DNA from: Aquitalea magnusonii
GTDB lineage: Bacteria > Pseudomonadota > Gammaproteobacteria > Burkholderiales > Chromobacteriaceae
DNA length: 64,000 nt
Direction of reading: 5' to 3'
Assembly: GCF_003202035.1 (NCBI RefSeq)
Contig: NZ_QJKC01000016.1
Location: 34,601-98,600, forward strand
The position numbers and the translations under genes were made by a program. Below are positions 39,064-48,115 of this stretch, in pieces. The notes under the pieces are model-generated. The model made no database searches, was not told the DNA's origin, and saw only the letters and a program-made list of their open reading frames with translations. Numbering within the stretch: position 1 is the first letter of the stretch; every line of letters starts with the position of its first letter.

Positions 39064-39774
39064 ATGACCGAACTAATACATGCCACTGGCCCATGGTCAG
39101 GTTGGCAGAGAGAAACGCATTCGCCAGCTCGTCAAATCGTCGCTCCCACAGGAACCATTATTCGTGGGAGCTTCCCATCCGTCACTGCAAGACGAATGGT
39201 TGGGTTCGAGCAGTTACTAGAACGCGATGCGTTATACCTATTCGACTTTGCTCCACAAGTCGTCGATATCAAGGAGCAGCCGTTCAAGCTCCGATACGCG
39301 ATGGGCAATAAAGTCCGGCGCTACACCCCTGACTTCGCCCTGACGAAAAGGGATGGCTCGATTTTGATCGTTGAGGTAAAACCGGCGCGTTCCCTGGCTA
39401 GGCTGGAAGTTAACGAAAAGCTGCGACACATCCGTGATGCCATGCAGCGCCAAGGTCACGAGTTCATCGTGCTCTCAAGCGATGCCATTCGAGCGCCGCA
39501 TCGGCTAGACAACCTCAAGCAACTGCACCGTTACTTGCGCCAATCTTTCTCACTAGAGGACCGATTGGCAAGGCAGCAACTGCTCAGCCACTTTGGCCGC
39601 AGCGGCCGGGCAACCATCGGCCAGCTTGCGCAGGAGCTAGGGAGCTTTGGGGCCATCATGCGCCTAGTGGCCCATGGGCTGGTGAGCTGCGATCTCGATC
39701 GGCCTGTCACCACTGACACGGTGATCACTTTGACGGAACAGGAGGCTGACTATGTCTTCGTCGATTCGCTTTAA
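39064..39774 (+). CDS. tnsA: TnsA-like transposase endonuclease subunit
   Basis: 236 residues from MTELIHATGPWSGW; GGAGAG lies just upstream. TnsA makes the 5'-strand cuts at the transposon ends. The restriction-endonuclease-like site is visible: Glu49 in GFEQLLERD, Asp90 in RRYTPDFAL, and Glu104 and Lys106 in LIVEVKPAR. The C-terminal half (about 140-236) has an HTH-like region that in Tn7 contacts TnsC. With active TnsA the element should excise cleanly rather than form cointegrates. The stop overlaps tnsB by 23 bp. Confidence 0.92.
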   Translation: MTELIHATGPWSGWQRETHSPARQIVAPTGTIIRGSFPSVTARRMVGFEQLLERDALYLFDFAPQVVDIKEQPFKLRYAMGNKVRRYTPDFALTKRDGSILIVEVKPARSLARLEVNEKLRHIRDAMQRQGHEFIVLSSDAIRAPHRLDNLKQLHRYLRQSFSLEDRLARQQLLSHFGRSGRATIGQLAQELGSFGAIMRLVAHGLVSCDLDRPVTTDTVITLTEQEADYVFVDSL

Positions 39775-41722
39775 CCAAGGCAGCGCCTTCCTCTTGGACG
39801 GGCGAGAAGTCAGCATCGTCCGGGTGATCAACGGCAACCTTGTGACCCTGGAGGATATCGCCTCTTTGGTGGTGTACCAGCACACCAAGCAGCAGCTTCT
39901 GGAACTATGGGCAGCCGGGCGCATTACATCCAAGCCGATCGCCGGCCTTCCGTCCGCTGCCGGGCCGAACCGTACACCTCCCGATACCTTGTGCAATTAT
40001 CCGCAAAAGGCGATTGATGAAGCCTTACGGAGGAAAAAATATCTGGATGCGCTCTCGGCCATGGGGAATAAGATCGTCTTCACTCCAGCCAAGCTCCGGC
40101 CACTTCTCGAACACATCGCTAAGCAACTTGAAGATCCTGAGGTACCCTCGGCTGTAACTATCTACCGATGGTTCAAGAAAAAGCTGCAGCATGATGATCA
40201 TCCACTCGCTTTGCTAGAAAAGCCCTATTCCCGTGGATGGTTTGGCTGCCGCTTCCCGACCGAGGTTCAGGAAGCGCTCATCGAGCTGATCGAGACACGC
40301 TATCTGGAAGTACCGGGATTTAGCATTGTGGACCTTCATGATGCCTTACGTGTCCAGGTTCATGCCTTGAACCAAATGCGTGCGCCCGATAACGCTTTAC
40401 TTCTACCGAGTTATGACACCGTACGTCGGGCAGTCCTTGCCTACCCTGCTTACGAGCAGGCTGTGGCCAAATTTGGCAAGCAAGAAGCATCGCTCCGCTT
40501 CCGCACTAGCTTGGGCAGCCCCAAAGCCAAGTTCATATTGGAAACTGCTGAAGTCGACCACACACCAGTAGATCTGTTTGTCGTAGACGAAAAAAAAGGA
40601 ATGCCACTTGGCCGCCCGTGGCTGACCGTCATCATCGACCGGAAGAGCCGGATGATTCTCGGCATCTACGTCAGCTTCGGCGGACCAAACACTGAGGCGG
40701 TGTTCGGCTGCCTACGGAATGCCATCCTGCCGAAGTCTTATGTAAATGAGCGCTACCCGCGTGTCGAGGGGGCTTGGCCCTGCTTTGGTCTCATGCAGGT
40801 CCTGGTCTGCGACAACGGCTTGGAATTTCATAGCCGCGCCCTGGAGCAGGCGTGCTTCGAGCTAGGCATCATCCTGCAGTTCTGCCCCAAGCGGAAACCG
40901 TATTTCAAAGGGATGGTCGAGCGGGCCTTGGGCTCGATCTCTCGCAACTTTCTGCATGCACAGGCCGGGACCAGCCTCGCCAACTGGATGGAACGCCATG
41001 GATACGATCCGCTGAAAACCGCCGTAGCAACATTCGACGAACTCATGCATGCCCTACACATCTGGATTGTCGACGTGTACTCGGTCAAGTTCCATCGTGG
41101 CCTCAAGCGTACGCCGCTGGGTATGTGGCAGGACGGCATCCATGACAACCCACCCGCGCTACCGGATCTGAAAGTGCTGGATGTTGCGTTGACCGAGGGG
41201 GAAAAACGGGTGCTTTGGCACTACGGCATCGAGCTGTTCAACCTGCGCTACAACAGCCGGGAGGTCTATCCGATTCGCCATCAGTACGGCGAGAAGGTAA
41301 CCGTACAGGTTCGCTACAACCGGGCCGACCTTGGTCACATCTACGTAGTTCATCCTGGAACTGAGGAAGCCATCAAAGTACCGGCAGTCGAATTCGACTA
41401 CGCCTCAGGTCTTCGTCTTGAAGTCCATCAGCTCATTTGTCAGGAGTTGCGTGAGGCCGGTCTATCGGAAACAGATCCCCTGAAACGCGCCCAAGCCAAA
41501 GAACGAATCCGTCAGGTAATCGGCGAGCAACTTGCTAGTAAGAAGCTCCAAAAACGCAAACGGGCAGCTAGATTGTCTGGGACCAATTCTCAACAGGCTC
41601 CGACAGCAACTCTAGATGCAGAACCAGCGTCTCTAAAAGCAGTTCAGCAGGTTCTGCCCCCCGTGATTCCACGGCAATTCAAGACGAGCTCCCATCCTCT
41701 GGGAAAAGGAGGTCAACCATGA
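39752..41722 (+). CDS. tnsB: TnsB-like DDE transposase
   Basis: 656 residues; AGGAGG lies 7 bp before the ATG. TnsB binds the end repeats and performs strand transfer. The RNase H-fold triad is Asp269 (AEVDHTPVDLFVVD), Asp354 (VLVCDNGLEFHS) and Glu390 (KGMVERALGSI). The D-35-E spacing is canonical for Mu/Tn7-type transposases. N-terminal HTH DNA-binding domains occupy about residues 60-230, and a Mu-type C-terminal beta-barrel follows. The last 80 residues, Lys/Gln/Pro-rich, probably contact TnsC. Confidence 0.95.
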   Translation: MSSSIRFNQGSAFLLDGREVSIVRVINGNLVTLEDIASLVVYQHTKQQLLELWAAGRITSKPIAGLPSAAGPNRTPPDTLCNYPQKAIDEALRRKKYLDALSAMGNKIVFTPAKLRPLLEHIAKQLEDPEVPSAVTIYRWFKKKLQHDDHPLALLEKPYSRGWFGCRFPTEVQEALIELIETRYLEVPGFSIVDLHDALRVQVHALNQMRAPDNALLLPSYDTVRRAVLAYPAYEQAVAKFGKQEASLRFRTSLGSPKAKFILETAEVDHTPVDLFVVDEKKGMPLGRPWLTVIIDRKSRMILGIYVSFGGPNTEAVFGCLRNAILPKSYVNERYPRVEGAWPCFGLMQVLVCDNGLEFHSRALEQACFELGIILQFCPKRKPYFKGMVERALGSISRNFLHAQAGTSLANWMERHGYDPLKTAVATFDELMHALHIWIVDVYSVKFHRGLKRTPLGMWQDGIHDNPPALPDLKVLDVALTEGEKRVLWHYGIELFNLRYNSREVYPIRHQYGEKVTVQVRYNRADLGHIYVVHPGTEEAIKVPAVEFDYASGLRLEVHQLICQELREAGLSETDPLKRAQAKERIRQVIGEQLASKKLQKRKRAARLSGTNSQQAPTATLDAEPASLKAVQQVLPPVIPRQFKTSSHPLGKGGQP

Positions 41723-42708
41723 CCCCCCTCACCACAAACATGATCGCCGACACCTCGGATGTATATGACGCGATCAAAGCCATCGAAAAGCAGCGCCTGC
41801 TCTTTCCTGCTTTTGAGGAAGCGTACCGTCGTATCATCAGAATTCACAAAATGGCGCTCGCCGGCAATCGTCCTCGCCATCTGATGATCCTTGGTCCCTC
41901 CGGGGCCGGTAAAAGCTCGGTGCTGGAGGAGTACGTCCGCTACTTCCCGGTGATTGAGGAGAGCGAGTTCCGGCGAATCCCAGTACTACTAGTCGAGATC
42001 AAATCCTCACCGACCGTGCGTAGCGTAGCCGAGGACATTTTAAAGGCCATGGGGGTCCCGATGGCTTACCGTGGCTCAGTTAACGAAAAGACCGACCGGG
42101 TCATTTCCTCACTGCAAAAACTTAAGGTCGAATTGTTGATGCTGGACGAGGTGCAGCATTTGCTCGGCGCCAACAAGCGAAGCTTCGGATCAAACAATGA
42201 AACCGAGTGGCTCAAAACCCTACTCAACCAGATTGAGATCCCCGTTGTGCTTGCCGGACTTCCCTACGGGCAAGCTCTTCTGAGCACCAACGAGCAGCTG
42301 CGCCGGCGCTTGGATGGAGTGCATCATCTCACACCGTTTTCAGTCGAGGACGAAGACTCAGCAGCCAATTTCGCCGGGGTGATCAGCTGGTTTGATAGCG
42401 AAATCCACGGTGGCACCCCAATCGGTCTCCACGAAGGGGATATGCTGTACCGGCTGTTCTATGCCACGAATGGGTTAATCGGCTACCTCAGCAAGCTGCT
42501 GATCGGCGCAATGGAGATCCGGCTAGAGCACGGAAAGAAAGCTGTCGAAAACTGGATGCTTGAGGAGTCATTTCGCCAGAACCTGTGGGCTGAAGGCGTA
42601 GGGGCGTTGAACCCGTTCCATAAGAAATTTGTTCGCCGGCAATTGAACAAGGTGAACGAGCTCTTCGCCACGACGGCCTTTTCCGCTATTGCCGCTTCTG
42701 CAACCTAA
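41719..42708 (+). CDS. tnsC: TnsC-like AAA+ transposition regulator
   Basis: 329 residues; the ATGA overlap with tnsB and GGAGG upstream show coupling. The AAA+ ATPase has Walker A GPSGAGKSS (from residue 59) and Walker B LLMLDEVQHLLG (Asp143, Glu144). An Arg-rich sensor region, NEQLRRRLDGVHHL, follows. TnsC filaments link the TniQ-marked target to the TnsA/B transposase. The length is nearer the TniB/short TnsC type than Tn7's 555-residue TnsC. Confidence 0.93.
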   Translation: MTPLTTNMIADTSDVYDAIKAIEKQRLLFPAFEEAYRRIIRIHKMALAGNRPRHLMILGPSGAGKSSVLEEYVRYFPVIEESEFRRIPVLLVEIKSSPTVRSVAEDILKAMGVPMAYRGSVNEKTDRVISSLQKLKVELLMLDEVQHLLGANKRSFGSNNETEWLKTLLNQIEIPVVLAGLPYGQALLSTNEQLRRRLDGVHHLTPFSVEDEDSAANFAGVISWFDSEIHGGTPIGLHEGDMLYRLFYATNGLIGYLSKLLIGAMEIRLEHGKKAVENWMLEESFRQNLWAEGVGALNPFHKKFVRRQLNKVNELFATTAFSAIAASAT

Positions 42709-42716
42709 CCGCTGGA

Positions 42717-42743
42717 ACCCCCGCCAACCACACTGGCGGGGGT
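42717..42743 (+). promoter_or_regulatory. Hairpin covering the tniQ ribosome site
   Basis: ACCCCCGCCA and TGGCGGGGGT pair as a perfect 10-bp stem with a 7-base loop; ATTTT follows, 7 bp before the tniQ ATG. The 3' arm contains the only SD-like sequence (GGGGGT) for tniQ, and the hairpin also resembles a weak terminator, so it could limit TniQ output. Confidence 0.6.
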
Positions 42744-42750
42744 ATTTTCG

Positions 42751-44655
42751 ATGACCCCGCTTCTTCCCATTCGCCCCTTACCGATTTCACTCGAAAGTGC
42801 AATCGGCTATCTGCTGCGCCTGGGTGCAGCCAATGATTTTCAGTCGTTAACCTGGCAGTTGAATTACCGCAAGCGCATCGGCATGCCAGCACAGTCTTTC
42901 GAGGAGTTCGTGAAACTGGCCACCGGCCACGGCCCTAATTTACAGCAAAACCTTTGGGGCCCATCAAGCTCCGACCTGCCGATTCAACCCCATAAAAAGC
43001 TCGGTATCAAGACCACCTACTGGAGCCTTGACCACCGGCGCTGGTGCCCAGACTGTCTCCGCGAAAATGGTTATTGGAAAACAGAATGGTTGATTACTCT
43101 GCAGGTCGCCTGTCCTTATCACCGACGCCTGCTGCATGAGCATTGCTCTGCATGCAGCAAGCCCGTCGGGTGGTACAGCGGAGGGTTGGCACACTGCCGT
43201 TGTGGGCAGGCGCTTAGCTTCGCCCCTCTCACTGCTGCATCTGACAGCGTGCTACAGATAGCCCAATTGATCAGCGACAAACTGGCCGAAACAGCAGGTA
43301 TTACCTCCACCTCAGAAACATCTTGCCCTGTCGATGAGGGACTGACTCAACTGCTAGCTGATGTCCTCCTCCCACGTTTTCTCGATCTGCTTTGGGTGCT
43401 CGGTTGCAACGGTCACTACCGGGAACTCAAGAAATCGCTCAAGGTGCATGACCACCATTGCATTGCTGTCGCGTTACCGGTGCTCGAGAGCGCGGCCCAG
43501 ATGTTGACTCAATGGCCCCAAGCCTTTCACACATTCATGCGGGACTCGTGTGACCAATCGCAAGCGCATGCGCTTCACATGTACCGATTTGTAGGCTCTC
43601 ATCTACTAGCCCTCAACCGCGCCCTCAGCCATCCGGAGCTTCATTTCGTCAGGTATGAATTCGAGCGGTTTGTCTCCAAACACTGGAAAGGCGTCATCGC
43701 TGACCGACATCGGTTTGCTGACGACATCACAATCGGGCATCCGACTATTCTTGCCAAAGAGGCCCAGGAGATACTCGGCATTACTCGCAAGAAGTTGACC
43801 ACTCTCATCAATGATGGACATATACAAGGCTGGTATCAGCAATCCAAGGGAGACCTGCGCTATCTGGTCATCGACCGGCAGTCAGTCTTGCGTTTCAAGC
43901 AAGGTTTTACAGGAAAGCTTTTAACGCTCTCGGGTGCAGCCGAGTATCTGGCGACCACTATTCCGCACGTGCGGCAATTTGTTGAAGCCGGACTTCTCGC
44001 TGCAGTGCATAAGCCAAAAGGAAACAATGACCGCCACTTTCGTTGGACATTCACGAAGCCCGAACTGGATAAGCTATTGGGAGGTTTGAACATTCAGGTA
44101 CATGTGACACCTGAATGCGACAGCGTGATTTCCATCGAAAAGATTTGCCGGGACAGAAGCCGCGACGGGGTCGACCTCTGCACTCTTCTTCGTGCAATCC
44201 AAGCAGGCAAAATCGACGGCATTGCTCGAGACCCTTGTCACCCGGGCATCCGAGGGCTGCTACTCAATAAACAACAGTTCGAGGCCTGGTTTGCTGATCA
44301 ACTGCAAACAACACAATTTTTCCCCATTAAGCTTGCTGCCCGTTACCTGGGGCTTCATGAACAAATGCTGTATTGGCTTCGCAACCAGGAAAATCCGTAT
44401 AGCTTTGTTCCCCCAGAAGGGACTCGTCGGTCGGGTTTGCCCAAAACTTTGCTAGACAGCTTCAAGTCGCGCTATGTCTGGAGCCAATCTCTTGCCAAAA
44501 TTACCGGCTTCAACGGAAGATCGGCAGCGCGCAAATTGATCAAGCAAGGACTCAAGCCGCTAACCGGCCCAAGTGTGGATGGCAACGCTACGTATTTGTT
44601 TTTAAGGCAAGACGTTCAGGATTTTCTGAAGCGGCCTCATTCCGCCAAAATATGA
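42751..44655 (+). CDS. tnsD: TniQ/TnsD-like target selector
   Basis: 634 residues. The N-terminal TniQ domain begins LPIRPLPISLESAIGYLLRL and holds zinc-finger-like pairs: CPDC (from about 99), then CPYH, CSAC and CRCG up to about 155. From about residue 330 the protein appears to consist of successive small winged-HTH (excisionase/MerR-like) modules. They start near 330 (ILAKEAQEILGITRKKL), 390 (LTLSGAAEYLATT), 460, 524 (FPIKLAARYLGLHEQ) and 580 (LAKITGFNGRSAARKL). TnsD proteins bind a fixed chromosomal target; here that is presumably the 3' end of lysS. The symbol reflects that inferred role. Confidence 0.88.
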   Translation: MTPLLPIRPLPISLESAIGYLLRLGAANDFQSLTWQLNYRKRIGMPAQSFEEFVKLATGHGPNLQQNLWGPSSSDLPIQPHKKLGIKTTYWSLDHRRWCPDCLRENGYWKTEWLITLQVACPYHRRLLHEHCSACSKPVGWYSGGLAHCRCGQALSFAPLTAASDSVLQIAQLISDKLAETAGITSTSETSCPVDEGLTQLLADVLLPRFLDLLWVLGCNGHYRELKKSLKVHDHHCIAVALPVLESAAQMLTQWPQAFHTFMRDSCDQSQAHALHMYRFVGSHLLALNRALSHPELHFVRYEFERFVSKHWKGVIADRHRFADDITIGHPTILAKEAQEILGITRKKLTTLINDGHIQGWYQQSKGDLRYLVIDRQSVLRFKQGFTGKLLTLSGAAEYLATTIPHVRQFVEAGLLAAVHKPKGNNDRHFRWTFTKPELDKLLGGLNIQVHVTPECDSVISIEKICRDRSRDGVDLCTLLRAIQAGKIDGIARDPCHPGIRGLLLNKQQFEAWFADQLQTTQFFPIKLAARYLGLHEQMLYWLRNQENPYSFVPPEGTRRSGLPKTLLDSFKSRYVWSQSLAKITGFNGRSAARKLIKQGLKPLTGPSVDGNATYLFLRQDVQDFLKRPHSAKI

Positions 44656-44686
44656 TCTTGCAAGCGAGTAACGACAGAGGTTACGT

Positions 44687-45184
44687 ATGCTGGTTTTTCT
44701 CGATACAGAGTTTGCCGACTTCGCTGACCGGGAACCGATCAGCATCGGCATGGTGTCCGAAGACGGTCAGCACGTTTTCTACGTGGAGCTACAAGACTTC
44801 GACCGCGATCGCTGCAATGCTTTCGTGCGCTCGACAGTGTGGCCCCTGTTGGGTCAGATCGAAGGGGCAACGGTCAAACGCATCGACCTGAGCGGCCGAT
44901 TGCGTGCATGGTTCGCCACCCTGCCCCGAAGTGTGGTGATTGCGTGCGATAGCCAGTTTGACCGCGAAGTATTGGGAGCGGTGATCGGCGGTCAGTGGCC
45001 GACCAATCTAACTGGCTGGTTCGACTTGCGTCCGTTGATCGATACGACGGTTTTCGACCAAGCTGTGACCGCTTATCACGATCAACCAGATCGACCCTGG
45101 CATCATGCACTACACGATGCTCATGCCCATCGCGCTGGCTGGCTAGCATGGATGGACAAACGCCGGCGCGACTGCCTTCGCTAG
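44687..45184 (+). CDS. DEDD-type 3'-5' exonuclease-like protein
   Basis: 165 residues. The DnaQ-fold motifs are present: ExoI FLDTEF (Asp6, Glu8), ExoII ACDSQFD (about residues 86-92) and ExoIII HHALHDAHAHR with His and Asp near the C-terminus. This suggests an RNA- or DNA-trimming nuclease. It is the first gene after tniQ, 31 bp downstream on the same strand. It could be an accessory transposon gene or a defence component; its partner is unknown. Confidence 0.82.
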   Translation: MLVFLDTEFADFADREPISIGMVSEDGQHVFYVELQDFDRDRCNAFVRSTVWPLLGQIEGATVKRIDLSGRLRAWFATLPRSVVIACDSQFDREVLGAVIGGQWPTNLTGWFDLRPLIDTTVFDQAVTAYHDQPDRPWHHALHDAHAHRAGWLAWMDKRRRDCLR

Positions 45185-45327
45185 GGGTGAGAGGTTGACC
45201 GCAGGTGATAGAGCTTAACCCGCTGTCCATGGGGTGCGGGACAGACTACTGTTTAACAAGCGCTGGCTGCACTTGTGCCATATTGATAAAATGCATGACT
45301 TATGCCATGCCAATCAGGTCATCCGAG

Positions 45328-45647
45328 ATGAAGCGCTGCGTTGTTGGTATTCGTCGTTCTGGAGAATCGGAGCCGCCGCCGGGCAAGAACAAGCTGACTG
45401 TCTGGTTCTCATCGATGGCCACGATGGCGGCGGTGCTGTCTGAAGACAACCAATCCTTGCTGCGTCCCATCCGTGATAAACGCCCTAAATCGCTCACTGA
45501 ACTTGCCGCACTCACCGGCCGGCAAGTGCCAAATCTGTCGCGCACGCTTCGGATGATGGAGGGTTATGGCCTGGTTGATTGAAGAAAAATGTCGGTGAGA
45601 TCGAACCGATTGCTTTGGCGACCGAATTTTTTGATTATGTTGAGTGA
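45328..45647 (+). pseudogene. HTH (HVO_A0114/MarR-like) DNA-binding protein, C-terminus frameshifted
   Basis: From MKRCVVGIRRSGES the frame runs 84 codons to a TGA at 45580-45582. The wHTH is clear: LSEDNQSLLRPIRDKRPKSL, then TELAALTGRQVPNLSRTLRM and MEGYGLVD. If one T is added at 45579-45580 the frame continues as LKKNVGEIEPIALATEFFDY up to a TGA at 45647, a natural family ending. So a one-base deletion (or sequencing error) seems to have clipped the last 20 or so residues. Family members are small regulators or antitoxins. It directly precedes hsdM. Confidence 0.65.
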
Positions 45648-45653
45648 AAGCAA

Positions 45654-47642
45654 ATGAGCAAGAGCCACGAACTGTCCAACTTCATCTGGAGTATCGCCGA
45701 CTTGCTCCGGGGGCCCTATCGTCCTCCCCAATACGAGCGTGTCATGCTGCCCTTGGTCGTGCTGCGGCGCTTTGACTGCGTACTCGAAAGTACCAAGGAT
45801 GCTGTACTGGCTAAGTACACCCAGTATCAAGGCAAGCTGGACGGTGAAGCATTAGACAGTGTGCTCAACAAAATTTCTGGGCAACGCTTTCACAACCACT
45901 CGCCGCTCAGTTTCGAAAAATTGAAAGGCGATCCAGATAACGTCCATCTGCATCTGGTTTCGTACATCAATGGCTTTTCAGAAAACGTCCGCAATATTTT
46001 TGAGCGCTTCGATTTCGGAAATGAAATTGAACGCATGCGTGAGCACAACATCCTGTTTCTCGTCATCAAGAAGTTTTGTGAGGTCGATCTTCACCCCAGT
46101 GTTGTCGATAACATCGAAATGGGATTGCTCTTCGAAGACCTGATCCGGCGCTTTAACGAACAGGCAAACGAGACGGCCGGTGATCATTTTACGCCTCGTG
46201 AGGTGATTCGGCTCATGGTGAACCTGCTGTTCATGCACGACGACGACTTGCTTACCAAGCCTGGCACTGTGCGCAAGATGTTGGACCCGACCTGCGGCAC
46301 GGGCGGGATGCTGTCCGAGGCACGTAAGTATCTTCGGCAACACAACTTGGGTGCCAAGTTGTACGTCTATGGGCAGGACTTCAATCCGCGTTCTTACGCG
46401 GTCGCCGCATCCGACTTGCTGCTACGCACAGGCCCAGAAGAAAAGGAAACCTCGACAATCAAGTTCGGCGACACCCTGATCGACGACCAGTTTCCGGACG
46501 AGCGATTCGACTATTTCCTTGCCAACCCTCCCTTTGGGGTGGATTGGAAGCGGCAACAGAAAGAGGTGGTACGCGAGCACGAAAAACATGGTTTCGCTGG
46601 CCGTTTTGGTGCAGGAACACCACGCGTGAATGATGGCGCACTTCTGTTTTTGCAACATATGGTCAGCAAGTTCGAGCCGGTCGACCCTGCCAAAAATCTT
46701 GACGGTTCACGTTTGGCCATTGTCTTTAATGGGTCGCCTCTGTTCACTGGTGGCGCGGGCTCCGGTGAAAGCGAAATCCGTAAGTGGATCATCGAAAACG
46801 ACTGGCTCGAAGCCATCGTCGCGATGCCCGAGCAGATGTTCTACAACACCGGCATTGGCACCTACATCTGGGTCGTCACCAACCGTAAGGAGCCGCGCCG
46901 CCGGGGCAAGATCCAGTTGATCGATGGGCGTGACCGCTGGCAATCGCTGCGTCGTAGCTTGGGTGACAAGCGTCGGGAGTTTTCCGATGCCCATATCTCG
47001 GAGATCGTCCGTGAGTATGGCGGCATGCACGATAGCGCCACCAGCAAGGTTTTCGACAATGCCGACTTCGGCTATAACCGCCTGACCATCGAGCGCCCCC
47101 TGCGTTTGACATTCCAGATTACGCTCGAACGCAAAGAGCGCTTCCTTGATGCTTGCCCGGATCTGCTGGACGACCTTCAGGCGATTGATGCAAGCATTGG
47201 CCGTGAATCCAGCCAGGACTGGAACACTACCTGGAAGCAGGTTCAAGCCATCTTGAAAAATCGAGACAGCAAATGGCGCGCGCCGCAGGTCAAAGCCTTC
47301 CGCGAGTCCTTCACGGAAATCGACCCCAAGGCCGAAGCCGTAATTGCCAAAAAATCCGGCAGCAAGATTGAATATGATGCCAACCCTAAGCTGCGTGATT
47401 TCGAGAACGTGCCGCTCAAGGAAGACGTGCAGGTCTATTTCGAACGTGAGGTACTCCCCCACGTGCCGGATGCCTGGATCGACCACGAAAAAACCAAAGT
47501 GGGCTACGAGATCAATTTCAACCGGCACTTCTATCGCTTCACCACCCCTCGTGTACTGAGTGAGATTGATTCCGACTTGAAACGTGCCGAAGAGGAAATC
47601 GTCCGGCTTTTACGCGAGGTGACCCAGGAGAAAAGCGTGTGA
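45654..47642 (+). CDS. hsdM: Type I restriction-modification system methylase subunit
   Basis: 662 residues. It methylates adenine at sites chosen by HsdS. The N-terminal helical domain begins MSKSHELSNFIWSIADLLRG. AdoMet motif I is DPTCGTGGML (from residue 211) and catalytic motif IV is NPPFG (Asn291). The C-terminal extension after about residue 470 is long compared with EcoKI-type HsdM. The stop overlaps the next gene (GTGA), the first of several overlaps linking the whole operon to hsdR. Confidence 0.95.
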   Translation: MSKSHELSNFIWSIADLLRGPYRPPQYERVMLPLVVLRRFDCVLESTKDAVLAKYTQYQGKLDGEALDSVLNKISGQRFHNHSPLSFEKLKGDPDNVHLHLVSYINGFSENVRNIFERFDFGNEIERMREHNILFLVIKKFCEVDLHPSVVDNIEMGLLFEDLIRRFNEQANETAGDHFTPREVIRLMVNLLFMHDDDLLTKPGTVRKMLDPTCGTGGMLSEARKYLRQHNLGAKLYVYGQDFNPRSYAVAASDLLLRTGPEEKETSTIKFGDTLIDDQFPDERFDYFLANPPFGVDWKRQQKEVVREHEKHGFAGRFGAGTPRVNDGALLFLQHMVSKFEPVDPAKNLDGSRLAIVFNGSPLFTGGAGSGESEIRKWIIENDWLEAIVAMPEQMFYNTGIGTYIWVVTNRKEPRRRGKIQLIDGRDRWQSLRRSLGDKRREFSDAHISEIVREYGGMHDSATSKVFDNADFGYNRLTIERPLRLTFQITLERKERFLDACPDLLDDLQAIDASIGRESSQDWNTTWKQVQAILKNRDSKWRAPQVKAFRESFTEIDPKAEAVIAKKSGSKIEYDANPKLRDFENVPLKEDVQVYFEREVLPHVPDAWIDHEKTKVGYEINFNRHFYRFTTPRVLSEIDSDLKRAEEEIVRLLREVTQEKSV

Positions 47643-48115
47643 TTGCTGTTGAACTGCTAGAAAGCTTGAACCTCCTTGATGAGAACGAACACATCGAGGT
47701 CAAACGCGACACAAAGGGGGTGGGCATCGATAACGACACTTACCGGGAACTGAACAAGGTCGATGCCTTGGCCGCCAGCGGAGCCTTGTGCCGACTGCGC
47801 GATGCCCAGCAGGGGGGCGACGAAGCGGGCTTACCGACCAAGTCCTCAGTCTTATCTGCCAACCTCGAAGCCCTATCTTACAACTTCGAGGTCTTGCCAA
47901 CTAACCCCTCCCCGAATGAAGAAATCGCGCGCCGGGCTTTGTTGGCCAAGTTGCCGGGCGACCTAGCCTTGCTACTGCACAGCAATTCCCACCATGTGCG
48001 CAATTCCTACCCGCGCCCCCTGATGTGGGGTGGGCGATTGGTGATAATCAATCCGGATGAGCCTAACGATCCGCAGCAGGCGTATCGGACGGAGGAGGGT
48101 GGCAATGGCAACTGA
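47639..48115 (+). CDS. Small protein of the type I RM operon (AlbA_2-like start, wHTH-like end)
   Basis: 158 residues with a GTG start overlapping hsdM. The first 25 residues, LLDENEHIEVKRDTKG, look like the start of an AlbA_2 (Schlafen-like) domain. The last 50, with RNSYPRPLMWGGRLVIINPD then EPNDPQQAYRT, look like the winged-helix ending often seen on larger RM-linked ATPases or RecG-like proteins. The core domain between them is missing. It may be an internally deleted remnant kept in frame, or a small functional adaptor. I cannot assign a function. Confidence 0.6.
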   Translation: MIAVELLESLNLLDENEHIEVKRDTKGVGIDNDTYRELNKVDALAASGALCRLRDAQQGGDEAGLPTKSSVLSANLEALSYNFEVLPTNPSPNEEIARRALLAKLPGDLALLLHSNSHHVRNSYPRPLMWGGRLVIINPDEPNDPQQAYRTEEGGNGN

